Positions 17,790-26,152 of a stretch of 64,000 nucleotides of DNA are shown one piece after another. The position numbers and the translations under genes were made by a program. The DNA is from Longimycelium tulufanense. Lineage in GTDB: Bacteria > Actinomycetota > Actinomycetes > Mycobacteriales > Pseudonocardiaceae. The DNA is taken from assembly GCF_014645795.1 (NCBI RefSeq), contig NZ_BMMK01000003.1, forward strand, positions 1 through 64,000. Reading direction: 5' to 3'. Position 1 is the first letter of the stretch. The number at the start of each line of letters is the position of its first letter. The notes under the pieces are model-generated. The model was not told the DNA's origin and searched no databases. It worked only from the letters and a program-made list of their open reading frames with translations.

Positions 17790-17884
17790 CGAGCTAGGGC
17801 TGGAAGGCATGAAACCGGGTGGTGCCGGACGGTGGGCTTTTGTGGTTTCCTCCAATGCCGATGCGGCCGGGGAGGTGAGGGCTC

Positions 17885-19453
17885 GTGCTGCTACGCACCC
17901 TGCTGGAGGCACGGGAGCTGAAACTGTCGGTGTTGGTCGGCGCGGACGCCCTGGACCGGCCGCTGCGCTGGGCCTTCACCACCGACCTGCGCGACCCGCG
18001 GCGCTACCTGTCCGGCGGTGAGCTGGTGCTGACGGGGATGATGTGGCGCCGCGGCCCGGCCGACTCCGAGCGCTTCGTCTCCGCCGTGGTCGAGGCCGGC
18101 GTGGCCGCGGTGGTGGCCGGCACGGCCGGTGTCGGGGCGGTCCCCGAGGACATGGTCGAGGCGTGCCGCCGGTACGGGCTGCCGCTGTTGGAGGTGGCCG
18201 AGGACATCTCCTTCGCCACCATCACAGAGCGGGTCATCCTCACCCTGGCCGCCGAACGGTCCGGCCAGGCCAGCGAGCAGGCCACCGCGCTGGAGCGGCA
18301 CCGCCAGCTGGTCACCGCGGTGGCCGAGGGCGGCGGGCTGGGCGAGCTGCTCCGGCTGGGCGCGGCCGAGCTGGGCGCGGACTGCCGGGTGGTCACCCCG
18401 ACCGGGCGCCTGGTCGCGGGCACCGGACCGGAGCTGCTGCCCGGCCAGCGCGCCGAGCTGGCGCGCCGGTTCCTGCTGGCCGACCGGCTCCCGCGCACGG
18501 TCCGGCTGCCCGGGCACGGCCCGGTCGGGCTGCTGGCCGCCGGTGCCCGCGGCGGCAACCGGCTGACGAGCTGGGCGCTGGCCGTCGACGGCGACCTGGA
18601 GCGGCGGCCGGAGCCGCAGCGGGCGCTGGCCACCGAGCTGGCCGGCCTGGTCGGCCTGGAGCGGGTGCGGGCCGAGGAGCGGCGGCGCATCGAGAACCGC
18701 CCGGCCGCGACGCTGGCCCGGCTGGTGCTGACCGAGGGCGGCGGGCACGCCGAGATCGCCACCCGGCTCGGCGCGGCCGGCTTCGACCCCGAGCTGCCGC
18801 TGCGGGTGCTGTCCGCCGAGGTCGTCGGCGTCCCGGTGGCCTTCGCCGGAACTCTGCTGGACGAGCTGGTCGCCGAGCTGGTGCCGCACGCGCTGGTCGC
18901 ACCGACCGGGGAGGAGGCGCTGGCCGTGGTGGCCGCGCCACCGGACCGGCTGGGTGCCCTCGTGGGCCAGCTGCGGGAGGGCGCGCGCGTGGTCCAGGCC
19001 GGGCTGGGCGCGGCACGACTCGTGATCGGGGTCAGCGGCCCGGTCGCCGTGGCCGGGGTCCGGGCCGCGGCGGTGGAGGCCCGCAGTGCCCGCCGGCTCG
19101 CGGTGCACCGCGATCCCCGGGGCGGGGTCTTGTCCGGCGAGGAGATCGCCTCCCACCAGCTGCTCCTGGCGACGGTGCCGGACGAGCTGCGGGACTCGTT
19201 CCGGGCCCGGCTGCTGGGCCCGCTCCGGGAGTACGACGCCGAGCACGGCAGCGATTTGGTCCACACGCTCCGGGTGTTCCTGGACTGTGCGTGCTCCTGG
19301 ACCCGGACGGCGGCGCAGCTCCACCTGCACGTCAACACGCTTCGGTATCGGATGGGGCGGATCGAGGAGCTGACCGGGCGGCGGATGAGCTCGTTCGCCG
19401 ATCGCGTCGACCTGTTCCTCGCCCTGGAGCTCGGGCCGACACCGCAGCCCTGA
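17885..19453 (+). CDS. PucR family transcriptional regulator of purine catabolism
   Basis: 522 residues. The N-terminal domain opens with LLEARELKLSVLVGADALDRPLRWAFTTDLRDP, the PucR domain, followed by a GGDEF-like or GAF-like middle region and a C-terminal PucR helix-turn-helix ending in AQLHLHVNTLRYRMGRIEELTG (residues about 475-500). In Bacillus PucR senses allantoin-pathway metabolites and activates ureide and purine genes. Here it is divergent from the OHCU decarboxylase gene with 161 nt between starts, so it very likely controls the purine operon. GTG start with GGAGGTGAGGG upstream. Codon use is extremely GC-rich, as for its neighbours. Confidence 0.92.
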   Translation: MLLRTLLEARELKLSVLVGADALDRPLRWAFTTDLRDPRRYLSGGELVLTGMMWRRGPADSERFVSAVVEAGVAAVVAGTAGVGAVPEDMVEACRRYGLPLLEVAEDISFATITERVILTLAAERSGQASEQATALERHRQLVTAVAEGGGLGELLRLGAAELGADCRVVTPTGRLVAGTGPELLPGQRAELARRFLLADRLPRTVRLPGHGPVGLLAAGARGGNRLTSWALAVDGDLERRPEPQRALATELAGLVGLERVRAEERRRIENRPAATLARLVLTEGGGHAEIATRLGAAGFDPELPLRVLSAEVVGVPVAFAGTLLDELVAELVPHALVAPTGEEALAVVAAPPDRLGALVGQLREGARVVQAGLGAARLVIGVSGPVAVAGVRAAAVEARSARRLAVHRDPRGGVLSGEEIASHQLLLATVPDELRDSFRARLLGPLREYDAEHGSDLVHTLRVFLDCACSWTRTAAQLHLHVNTLRYRMGRIEELTGRRMSSFADRVDLFLALELGPTPQP

Positions 19454-19663
19454 CCCCACGGATCGGGCCTGTTTCTTCAGCGGTGCTGTCACGGCGCGGG
19501 GTCGAGCAGCACTGTCCGGAGCAGGTCGACGGGAAAGGGCCGAGGGCTGCTCGCCGCCGGGCACACCAGCGACGACGGCCGTATCACTGACCGGCCCCGG
19601 CGCTGGCATGCTCTGTCCCATCAGCACGATGGCGTCCCGTGGCTGGGACGGACGCAGCTGAGG

Positions 19664-19957
19664 CTAGGGACGCTCGGCCTCGTAACGGCGCTCGAAAGTC
19701 GGCTCGGCGTGCACGCCGCTGGCGCCGGCGCATGCCCACGGTGCTCCGTCCTTGTCCACCAGGTGGAGCTTGCCCTCGATGACCCGCTGGGCTCGGGTGG
19801 AGACACCCTCCGGCATGCGCACGACGCCGAGCCGGCGGGCACCGGACAGGTCGGCGAGCTTGGTGATCTCCTCGGCGGAGGTGTTCAGCCCGGGTGCCTC
19901 CACGTGCACCTCGAGCACCTCACCCGTCTCCAGGTCGTAGATGGCGTACCCGACCAT
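19664..19957 (-). CDS. Uncharacterised small protein A
   Basis: 97 residues from an ATG preceded by AGGAGG. It begins VGYAIYDLETGEVLEVHVEAP, a likely beta hairpin, then a helical stretch (SAEEITKLADLSGARRLGVV) and another strand-rich part (QRVIEGKLHLVDKD). No signal peptide or membrane helix is present. I do not recognise the family. It lies 77 nt downstream of small protein B on the same strand, with no other gene between, so the two are probably one transcript. Codon use and GC are like the neighbours. Confidence 0.7.
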   Translation of the reverse strand: MVGYAIYDLETGEVLEVHVEAPGLNTSAEEITKLADLSGARRLGVVRMPEGVSTRAQRVIEGKLHLVDKDGAPWACAGASGVHAEPTFERRYEAERP

Positions 19958-20034
19958 GCCGACAACCTCCTCCTGTACCCCTGGGCCCGACCGGGTGTCG
20001 GGCCTCGTTGCGGCGTCGCATGCACACCGGCCGG

Positions 20035-20367
20035 TCAGGTGATGTCGTAGACGACGCCCTCGGCCCGGTGCAGTCCGCCGGTGCCGCGGAGCTTGATCGT
20101 CACGCGGGTGCTGTTGCTGAGCACCTCGGTGAGGCCGAGACGTTTCACGCTCTGCTCCACGTCGAGCCCGTCGTCGCGGACACCGCAGCGCACAAGGTGG
20201 CCCGACCGCCGACACACCGTCGAGATGTACACCTGCCCCGCGTCGCCACCCTGCTTCGCGACCAGCGCCCCGGTGACCAGGTAGATGCGGTTCGGGTCGA
20301 GGGTGAGCGTCAGGGAACCGGTGATCTTGCCCTGGGTCCAGATCCAGTAGGTCTGGTAGACGAACAT
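20035..20367 (-). CDS. Uncharacterised small protein B
   Basis: 110 residues from an ATG preceded by GGGAGG. The N-terminal half is rich in aromatic and beta-branched residues (FVYQTYWIWTQGKITGSLTL), suggesting a beta-sheet domain. Two Cys (VCRRSGHLVRCG) are eight residues apart. The C-terminal half ends in TRVTIKLRGTGGLHRAEG. No signal peptide. No known family is recognised. It is first in a presumed two-gene unit with protein A and is divergent from the serine hydrolase gene that starts at 20655. Confidence 0.7.
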   Translation of the reverse strand: MFVYQTYWIWTQGKITGSLTLTLDPNRIYLVTGALVAKQGGDAGQVYISTVCRRSGHLVRCGVRDDGLDVEQSVKRLGLTEVLSNSTRVTIKLRGTGGLHRAEGVVYDIT

Positions 20368-20654
20368 CGCGACCTCCCTGCGCCCAGGTCAAGCCTGGGT
20401 TCCACCGCGGGCGGCGGCAACGTGAAAGCCCCCTATCACCCTTTCGGAGCAGGGAAAGTCCGCCGGTGGCGGGCAGGAACCCGGTTTCCCCGACCCGTGT
20501 CCGCCTCGGCGTGCGCGCCATCCGGGTGGACCTTCTTTCACTTCAGGGAAACCGCGGCCCGCCGACCAGCAGGATCGAACACCGGACCGCACCCGGCTCA
20601 ATTGTCCAATGTGGAGCTCGGGCGGGACGTCCGTTGGGAACAGATGGGGGAAGA

Positions 20655-21824
20655 ATGCGACTGCGACCACTCGCCGCTGTCGGCGCCCTGCTCGTCGCCG
20701 CCGGCCTGCTCGTCGCACCCACTGCGACGGCGACCACGGCGACCACACAGGAAACCGGGCTGGCTCAGGTCGACCGTGCGATCTTGCAGAAAATTGCCGA
20801 CGAGGCGGTGCGGGGCGCGCCGCCCGGTGTCATCGTCCGCGTCGACGACCGGCGCCAGGGCACGATCCGGGTGCGGTCCGGCCTGGCCGATCTCGACACC
20901 GGACGGCCGGTAACACCGAATTCCCACTACCGAGTCGGCAGCATCACCAAGACGTTCACCGCGGTCGTGGTACTCCAGCTCGTTCACGAGGGGCACCTCA
21001 GCCTCGACGACAAGGTGGACAAGATCCTGCCCGGCATGGTGCGTGGCAGCGACAAGATCGCGGTCCGTCACCTGTTGAACCACACCAACGGCCTCTACAC
21101 CATCCCGGACACGGAGCTGGCGAAGCGGATGCTCTCCGACCCGAAGCAGCCGACGACCGCGGCCGACCTGGTGGCGTACGGGAACCGCAAGGGCGCAGCA
21201 CCCAGCCCGGACGGGAGCTGGGGCTTTGAGCCCGGTACCAAGCAGGTCTACAACAACCTGGCCTTCAACGTTCTCGGCCTGATCGCCGAGAAGGTCACCG
21301 GCCAATCGCTTACTTCCCTGTACCAGCAACGAATTCTGCGTCCGCTGCACCTGCACGGCACGAGCCTGCCGTCAACGCATCAGCTCCCCCGTCCGCACGC
21401 CCGGGGCTACACCGAGTGGAAGCAGTGGGACGTGCCGTTCGGTGACTTCACCGACTGGCACCCGTCGTGGGGTGGTGCCGCGGGCGGCATCGTGTCGACT
21501 ACCAAGGACCTCAACCGCTTCTACCGCGCGTTGGTTCAGGGGCGGCTGCTTCCCCCACAGCTGCTGAAGGAAATGCGTACCCCGTTCTCGGGTCCCTCCC
21601 ACCTCGGCAAGTACGGTTTCGCATTGGCGATCGAGGATCTGTCGTGCGGCGTGACGGTGAACGGACACGGTGGTGGGGTTCCCGGTTTCGAGAGCCTGTC
21701 CCTCACCTCCCAGGACGGCTCCCGGCAGATCAGCGTGTCAGTCAACTATCTCGGTGACGGCCCTCGCTCCCCCGCTGTCGTCACCGCCTTCCACAACCTG
21801 CGGCAGAAGACCTTCTGCGGTTAG
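20655..21824 (+). CDS. Secreted serine hydrolase (beta-lactamase/D-Ala-D-Ala carboxypeptidase family)
   Basis: 389 residues. A Sec signal peptide (MRLRPLAAVGALLVAAGLLVAPTATA) leads a class C beta-lactamase-like domain. Active-site motifs are SITK at residues 96-99 (Ser nucleophile and Lys), YNN near residue 195 and HGG near residue 345. This set fits serine carboxypeptidases, esterases and related penicillin-binding enzymes acting on the cell wall or on small exported amides; a true beta-lactamase is less likely. ATG at 20655 is chosen because the signal peptide starts there with GGGGGAAG upstream. It is isolated, with a hairpin after the stop. Confidence 0.88.
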   Translation: MRLRPLAAVGALLVAAGLLVAPTATATTATTQETGLAQVDRAILQKIADEAVRGAPPGVIVRVDDRRQGTIRVRSGLADLDTGRPVTPNSHYRVGSITKTFTAVVVLQLVHEGHLSLDDKVDKILPGMVRGSDKIAVRHLLNHTNGLYTIPDTELAKRMLSDPKQPTTAADLVAYGNRKGAAPSPDGSWGFEPGTKQVYNNLAFNVLGLIAEKVTGQSLTSLYQQRILRPLHLHGTSLPSTHQLPRPHARGYTEWKQWDVPFGDFTDWHPSWGGAAGGIVSTTKDLNRFYRALVQGRLLPPQLLKEMRTPFSGPSHLGKYGFALAIEDLSCGVTVNGHGGGVPGFESLSLTSQDGSRQISVSVNYLGDGPRSPAVVTAFHNLRQKTFCG

Positions 21825-21857
21825 GCCGGCAAGTCGCGACACTGGTGTGAGTCCGCC

Positions 21858-21897
21858 GGTTCGTGGTGCTGTTCCTGCTGGTGCGGCACCACGAACC
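21858..21897. terminator. Hairpin between convergent genes
   Basis: GGTTCGTGGTGC and its complement GCACCACGAACC form a 12-bp stem with a 16-nt loop. It lies between the serine hydrolase end and the DUF3558 gene end, so it may stop transcription from both sides. No U tract follows. Confidence 0.55.
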
Positions 21898-21945
21898 CGC
21901 CTGCCGGGGGTGTTCGGCCACGACGGATGGCACAAGTCGCTGCCC

Positions 21946-22515
21946 TCACTTCGCGGGCAGGTTTCCCAGCACCATGCGCGTGACCTCGTTCGCCCGGCGG
22001 CACCGTTCGTCGTCGTCCGGTCGGGGGCTCGTCGGTTCCGTGCTCGTGGGTTCCGTGCGGGACACGACGTCGAGCATCTGCCCGGTCGCGACATCCACCG
22101 ACAGCGTGCAGACCTCGGTGCGGTCCGCGTCGGGGATCCTGACCTCCACCGCCGGGTAGCCCTCCACCGTAAGCTCCCGCCGCGTTCCGCGGAGCTGGTC
22201 CGGGCCCACGGCCGCCAGCCCGCGCGTGGTCGAGAGGACCACGCCCACGACAGCCGGTCCTTCGCCGCGGAAGGTGCAGGCGGCACTCTCGAACTCCTGC
22301 CCGGCGCGACCCGCCGGTGGACGGTCCATCCCGAGCCGCCCCAGCTGGTCGGCCGTGAGAACCGAGCAGGGGTCGACGCCGTCCAGGCGGAGCTCACGGG
22401 GCCGGGTGGCACCCGGTGTGCCGTCCCCGGATCCGGGGGCAGGCGCACCGACCACCCCCGTCGCGCAACCGGAGACGAAAAGCACCGCGGCGAACAGTCC
22501 CAGCCAGCGAGTCAT
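21946..22515 (-). CDS. DUF3558 family lipoprotein
   Basis: 189 residues. A short signal ending in FVSGC (residues about 12-16) is a lipobox, so the mature protein is probably lipid-anchored on the outer face of the membrane. After a Pro/Gly/Thr linker comes LDGVDPCSVLTADQLGRLGM, the DUF3558 hallmark, with paired Cys (ACTF, VCTL) likely forming disulfides. Function is unknown; the family is very common in Pseudonocardiaceae. It lies 4 nt downstream of the next gene and both are on the minus strand, so they are co-transcribed. Confidence 0.85.
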   Translation of the reverse strand: MTRWLGLFAAVLFVSGCATGVVGAPAPGSGDGTPGATRPRELRLDGVDPCSVLTADQLGRLGMDRPPAGRAGQEFESAACTFRGEGPAVVGVVLSTTRGLAAVGPDQLRGTRRELTVEGYPAVEVRIPDADRTEVCTLSVDVATGQMLDVVSRTEPTSTEPTSPRPDDDERCRRANEVTRMVLGNLPAK

Positions 22516-22519
22516 CGCA

Positions 22520-22840
22520 TCAGCCCAGATCGCACCAATCCGCCTCGGTGCCTCCCTCGGCACCACGGGCAGCACGACGCAGCTGGGCGAGAATGGTCCG
22601 GATCTGCTCCTGGTAAGCCGTGACCGCGGCGAACACCGAGTGCGCCTCGGTGGGCGGCGTGGCCGGAGTTGTTGTGACGTCGAGGTCTTCGGTGACCGGT
22701 TGCGGCCGCAGTCCTCTGCACACATCGTCGAGCAACGGTGACAGCCGGTCGAGCGTGCCCTGGAACAGTGCCATCGCCGCCGGGAGCTGCTCGCGGTCGA
22801 ACTGGAATGCGGCGACCGGTTCCTGCGGATCCCCAGCCAT
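22520..22840 (-). CDS. Small helical protein paired with DUF3558 lipoprotein
   Basis: 106 residues from an ATG with GGAG 9 nt upstream. Two predicted helices (AAMALFQGTLDRLSPLLDDVC and SVFAAVTAYQEQIRTILAQLR) are joined by a Thr/Pro linker. The shape recalls the small helical partners often found before DUF3558 genes and loosely the ESX/WXG100 proteins, but there is no WXG motif in the turn. No signal peptide. Function unknown; the 4-nt spacing to the lipoprotein gene implies joint function. Confidence 0.65.
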   Translation of the reverse strand: MAGDPQEPVAAFQFDREQLPAAMALFQGTLDRLSPLLDDVCRGLRPQPVTEDLDVTTTPATPPTEAHSVFAAVTAYQEQIRTILAQLRRAARGAEGGTEADWCDLG

Positions 22841-23111
22841 GAAACACGCTCCGCTCGGCAGTCGGACATCAGACCTGAAGCAGACATGATCCGCCGAATT
22901 GGTAGGGGGCTGGTTGGGCCGACCGGTCACCGCCCGTGCCCGACGTCCGGCACGTGCCGGGGTCTTCGCGGAGTGCTCGGCGAACCTTCGCCGGGCTCAC
23001 CTGCGGTGGGCGCACACCGACGAGATCGACCAGGACAGACAGCCGCGCCGTAATGTGGCCCTTAATGTGGCCCTTGCCGAACCGGTTCTGCTGGTCGTGG
23101 CGAACACCGCG

Positions 23112-23783
23112 TCACGCGGGAGCGATCCCGGCGGCAACGGCCAGCCGTTTGGTGTCGACCACGACCAGTCGGCCGCCGACCAGATCGACCACACCCTGCC
23201 GGCGCAGCCCGGCGAGTGTGGCCGTCAACGAGCTGCGTGCCATCGCGAGCGCGTGCGCCAGTTCGACGCTGGTCAGGGGCACCGTGGCCGTGACCCCCGC
23301 CGGCGGGTCGGCGGCGCGGTGCAGGTGGAGCAGGGTCCGGGCGACCTTCTCCCGGACGGGCAGGCCGGACAGCTCTGCCGTCAGCGCGGCGGTGGCCTGC
23401 GCATTGCCGGTGAGGTAGTGGTCGAACATCTCGGCCAGGCGCGGGCGCCGGAGCAGTCCGCGGAAGGTGCCCACGCCGACGGCGAAGGTGACGCACGCGT
23501 CGACCGCGATGACGCTGTCCGTGCAGGTACCGCCCTCCACCGCGGCGGCCTCGCCGGCCAGGTGCCCGGGGCCGCGGAGCGCCAGCAGCAGCCGCGTGCC
23601 GTCGGCGCCGGTGCGCACCACTGTCACGCGGCCGGTCTCGACCAGCAGTACCTGGGCGGCGGGTTCCCCCTGCCGCAGGATGACGCGACCGGGTCGGTGC
23701 CGGGTGGGCAGCCCTACCCGGCGCAGCTCGTCGGCCAGCCCCGGGTACACCCGCATCCGCACCGTGTCCACTCGCCCGCCCAT
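23112..23783 (-). CDS. Crp/Fnr family transcriptional regulator
   Basis: 223 residues. The N-terminal cyclic-nucleotide-binding fold is seen in RQGEPAAQVLLVETGRVTVVRTGADGTRLLLALRGPGHLAGEAA, and the C-terminal winged helix in TSVELAHALAMARSSLTATLAGLRRQGVVDLVGGRLVVVD. The phosphate-binding cassette Arg/Ser pair of true cAMP binders is not evident (GHLAGEAAAVEGG), so another ligand or none is possible. ATG at 23783 has GGGAGGAAG upstream. Nearest divergent gene is the small frameshifted frame before bcp; targets are unknown. Confidence 0.87.
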   Translation of the reverse strand: MGGRVDTVRMRVYPGLADELRRVGLPTRHRPGRVILRQGEPAAQVLLVETGRVTVVRTGADGTRLLLALRGPGHLAGEAAAVEGGTCTDSVIAVDACVTFAVGVGTFRGLLRRPRLAEMFDHYLTGNAQATAALTAELSGLPVREKVARTLLHLHRAADPPAGVTATVPLTSVELAHALAMARSSLTATLAGLRRQGVVDLVGGRLVVVDTKRLAVAAGIAPA

Positions 23784-24068
23784 CGACTTCCTCCCGCGCA
23801 CTCGGCAACCAGGTGCAAGGCCGTGCAGTGCCGGCGGGTGTGCGGCGAGAGCGGAACGACCAGCGGGCCCCCACCCCTGCCGTCAGCGGGCTTCCGACAC
23901 GTCCCGCACCGCGTTGCGCACGGCGGCGACCAGGGCGCCGTGGTTCGCGCGGGGTCTGTCGGTCGTCATCGTGCGGTAGTTCTCCCGCCGGCGTCACGTG
24001 GCCGAAACGCGACCAGGTTCCCGCGGGTGGCCGGCATCGCACCAGCGCCCGAGTGGTCGACCTCTCAT

Positions 24069-24092
24069 TCACTACTCCTGATGGAGTAGTGA
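24069..24092. promoter_or_regulatory. 10-bp inverted repeat in the Crp-like gene upstream region
   Basis: TCACTACTCC and GGAGTAGTGA are perfectly complementary around TGAT. The element is AT-richer than its surroundings and lies 286 bp upstream of the Crp-like gene and 58 bp upstream of a possible small gene. An operator is more likely than a terminator because no gene ends here. The rest of 23784-24150 shows nothing definable. Confidence 0.4.
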
Positions 24093-24150
24093 TGCCAGGG
24101 CGGTGGCCGGACGCGTGGGGGTACCGCGAGGACATTCGGGGGAAGATCCG

Positions 24151-24326
24151 GTGGGGACGCGCTTCTACGTGGGCACCGCCGCCGCGATCGTCGGCGTGTG
24201 GCTCGGCGCGCTGCTGGTGGCGACATCAACCGGACACCGGCACCGGCCGTGGTCCGGGTCGGCGAGGCCACGATCACCCCGTCACCGTCGAACTCCCCCG
24301 ACCCCCTCGTCACCCTCGACGGATAA
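24151..24326 (+). pseudogene. Possible small membrane protein with one frameshift
   Basis: From GTG at 24151 one frame gives GTRFYVGTAAAIVGVWLGALLVATST, a single membrane helix. Further on, a second frame gives APAVVRVGEATITPSPSN and ends at TAA, with strong third-position GC. Joining them needs loss of one base near 24225-24240. The unit would be about 58 residues and ends 9 nt before the bcp start. It could be a genuine small protein with a sequence error, or chance. No family is recognised. Confidence 0.35.
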
Positions 24327-24335
24327 CGTCGGGGC

Positions 24336-24809
24336 ATGACCGAGCAGAAGCGCCTCGAGCCCGGCGACACCGCGCCCGCGTTCACCCTGCCCGACGCCGA
24401 CGGTGAGCCGGTGCCGCTCGCCGACTACCGGGGCCGGCACGTCCTCGTCTACTTCTACCCGGCGGCGGGCACGCCCGGATGCACCAAGCAGGCGTGCGAC
24501 TTCCGGGACAACCTGCGGGATCTCGAGGGCGCGGGCTATGCGGTGCTGGGCATCTCGCCCGACAAGCCGGACAAGCTGGCCCGGTTCCGGGACGCCGAGG
24601 GGCTGACGTTTCCCCTGCTGTCCGACGCCGACCGCTCGGTGATGACCGAGTGGGGCGCGTTCGGCGAGAAGCAGAACTATGGCCGCACGGTCATGGGCGT
24701 CATCCGCTCCACGTTCCTGGTCGGCCCGGACGGCACCATCGAGCGCGCCATGTACAACGTGCGCGCCACCGGTCACGTGGCGAAGTTGCGCCGGGACCTG
24801 AAGATCTAA
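24336..24809 (+). CDS. bcp: Thioredoxin-dependent thiol peroxidase (peroxiredoxin Q/Bcp)
   Basis: 157 residues. GTPGCTKQACDFRD carries the peroxidatic Cys at residue 49 and a second Cys at 54, the spacing of atypical 2-Cys Bcp enzymes. DYRGRHVLVYFYPAAGTPGC and RSTFLVGPDGTIERA are standard for the family. It reduces hydrogen and organic peroxides in the cytoplasm using thioredoxin. ATG start with no strong ribosome binding site. It could help remove the peroxide made by uricase in the nearby cluster, but that is only inference. Confidence 0.95.
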   Translation: MTEQKRLEPGDTAPAFTLPDADGEPVPLADYRGRHVLVYFYPAAGTPGCTKQACDFRDNLRDLEGAGYAVLGISPDKPDKLARFRDAEGLTFPLLSDADRSVMTEWGAFGEKQNYGRTVMGVIRSTFLVGPDGTIERAMYNVRATGHVAKLRRDLKI

Positions 24810-25012
24810 CTAGGGTATCGCGCTTCAGTACTGAGTGACGGCATCCAGCCCACGCCTGGTCGCGTCCAGTCCCGCCCGCCGTTGCCTGCAGCCTTGCCCC
24901 GTCGCCGGGTCCTGGCCCCCTGGGCCGACGTCCGGCGCGGCGTGGCTCGACCGAGCCGTGTCGTGCCGGTGTCGATCCGGCCGGTGGGCCACCATCGTTG
25001 CTCAGCCGGTAC

Positions 25013-25924
25013 TCAGCGCCCGGAGTTGATGATCTGCTCGGCGATCTGCGTGGCCTGGTCGATCGGGATGGCGAAGCCCAGGCCCACGTTGCCACCCTGC
25101 TGGTCCGCGGGCCGGTTGGCGGACACGACGCCGACGACCCGGCCGTCGAGGTCGACCAGCGGGCCGCCCGAGTTGCCGGGGTTGACCGGGGCGCTGGTCT
25201 GCACGCCGCGGTAGGACACCGGCGTGCCCAGGTCGGTGGTGCTGCTGACCTTGCGGTCCAGCGCGCTGATGATGCCGGAGGTCACGGTGCCGGACAGGCC
25301 GAACGGCGAGCCGATCGCGGCGACCTGCTGCCCCACCTTCAGCGAGCCGGAGGAGCCGAGCTGGGCCGGGGTGAGGTTGTCGACGCCGTCGACCTTGAGC
25401 ACGGCGAGGTCGTTGCGTCCGTCGGTCCCGACCACCTTGGCTTCCTTCTTGGTGCCGTCGGGGAGGGTGACGGTGATCGTGCCGCCGGCCTTGGCCACGG
25501 TCTCCACCACGTGGTTGTTCGTGAGGATGTAGCCGTCCTTGGTGAGGATGATCCCGGACCCCTCGCCCCTGGCGATCGGCGAGTTCGTGCGGATGTCGAC
25601 CGTGCTCCTGCTCGCGGTCTCGGCCGCCTTCTGGAAGTCGGCCGGCTGGTTGGCGGAGGCGTTGTTGACCTCGTTGCTCTGCGGGAGCGTCACCGAGCCG
25701 GAACCCTGGCTGGCTGCCACGGCGTAGCCACCGGCGACGCCGACGCCGCCGGCGAGCAGACCGGCGGCCAGGACCATGGCGGCGAGCCGCTTGTTGAGTT
25801 GCTGCTTGGGCTGGGCCTGGGGCTGCGGCCCGGGCTCGGTCGCCGGGTTCGAGGGCGTGAACGTGGCGTAGGGGCTGGACTCTTCGCGCGGTTGCCCCGC
25901 CGGGGGCTGGTTGTGCGTCGTCAT
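25013..25924 (-). CDS. Membrane-anchored HtrA-type serine protease without PDZ domain
   Basis: 303 residues. A Pro/Gln-rich cytoplasmic tail (1-45) is followed by a membrane helix (LAAMVLAAGLLAGGVGVAGGYAV) and an S1C trypsin-like domain. The catalytic triad is seen in TNNHVVE (His), NDLAVLKV (Asp) and NPGNSGGPL (Ser). HtrA proteases degrade misfolded or regulatory proteins outside the membrane. The usual C-terminal PDZ domain is absent: the protein ends shortly after the protease domain (QIAEQIINSGR). ATG at 25924 is the only sensible start upstream of the helix. It is convergent with bcp. Confidence 0.92.
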   Translation of the reverse strand: MTTHNQPPAGQPREESSPYATFTPSNPATEPGPQPQAQPKQQLNKRLAAMVLAAGLLAGGVGVAGGYAVAASQGSGSVTLPQSNEVNNASANQPADFQKAAETASRSTVDIRTNSPIARGEGSGIILTKDGYILTNNHVVETVAKAGGTITVTLPDGTKKEAKVVGTDGRNDLAVLKVDGVDNLTPAQLGSSGSLKVGQQVAAIGSPFGLSGTVTSGIISALDRKVSSTTDLGTPVSYRGVQTSAPVNPGNSGGPLVDLDGRVVGVVSANRPADQQGGNVGLGFAIPIDQATQIAEQIINSGR

Positions 25925-26152
25925 GGCTTCACCATCGGTGGTCGACCTGAGAACAAGCTGATGAGCACCTGGGGAGGTGCTACGTATTCGCCCCGTGTTG
26001 GCCCTGGCACGGTCTCGGCGGACCCCGACCGACTCGGCGCCGCCGGCCTGACCCCCGGCTCGGCCCCGAAGCGGGCACCTCGGCCGATCGGCCGAGGAAC
26101 TCGGGCCCGGCGGCCGAGGTACGCCGCTTGCCCCGTGCGGGAAGGTGGGGGC

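Noticed and set aside
17891-19627. 578-residue leftward frame opposite pucR
   Set aside because: Gln/His/Pro/Gly-rich shadow of a complete PucR regulator.
24069-24092. Rho-independent terminator
   Set aside because: The hairpin lies where no gene ends and lacks a U tract; an operator is more likely.
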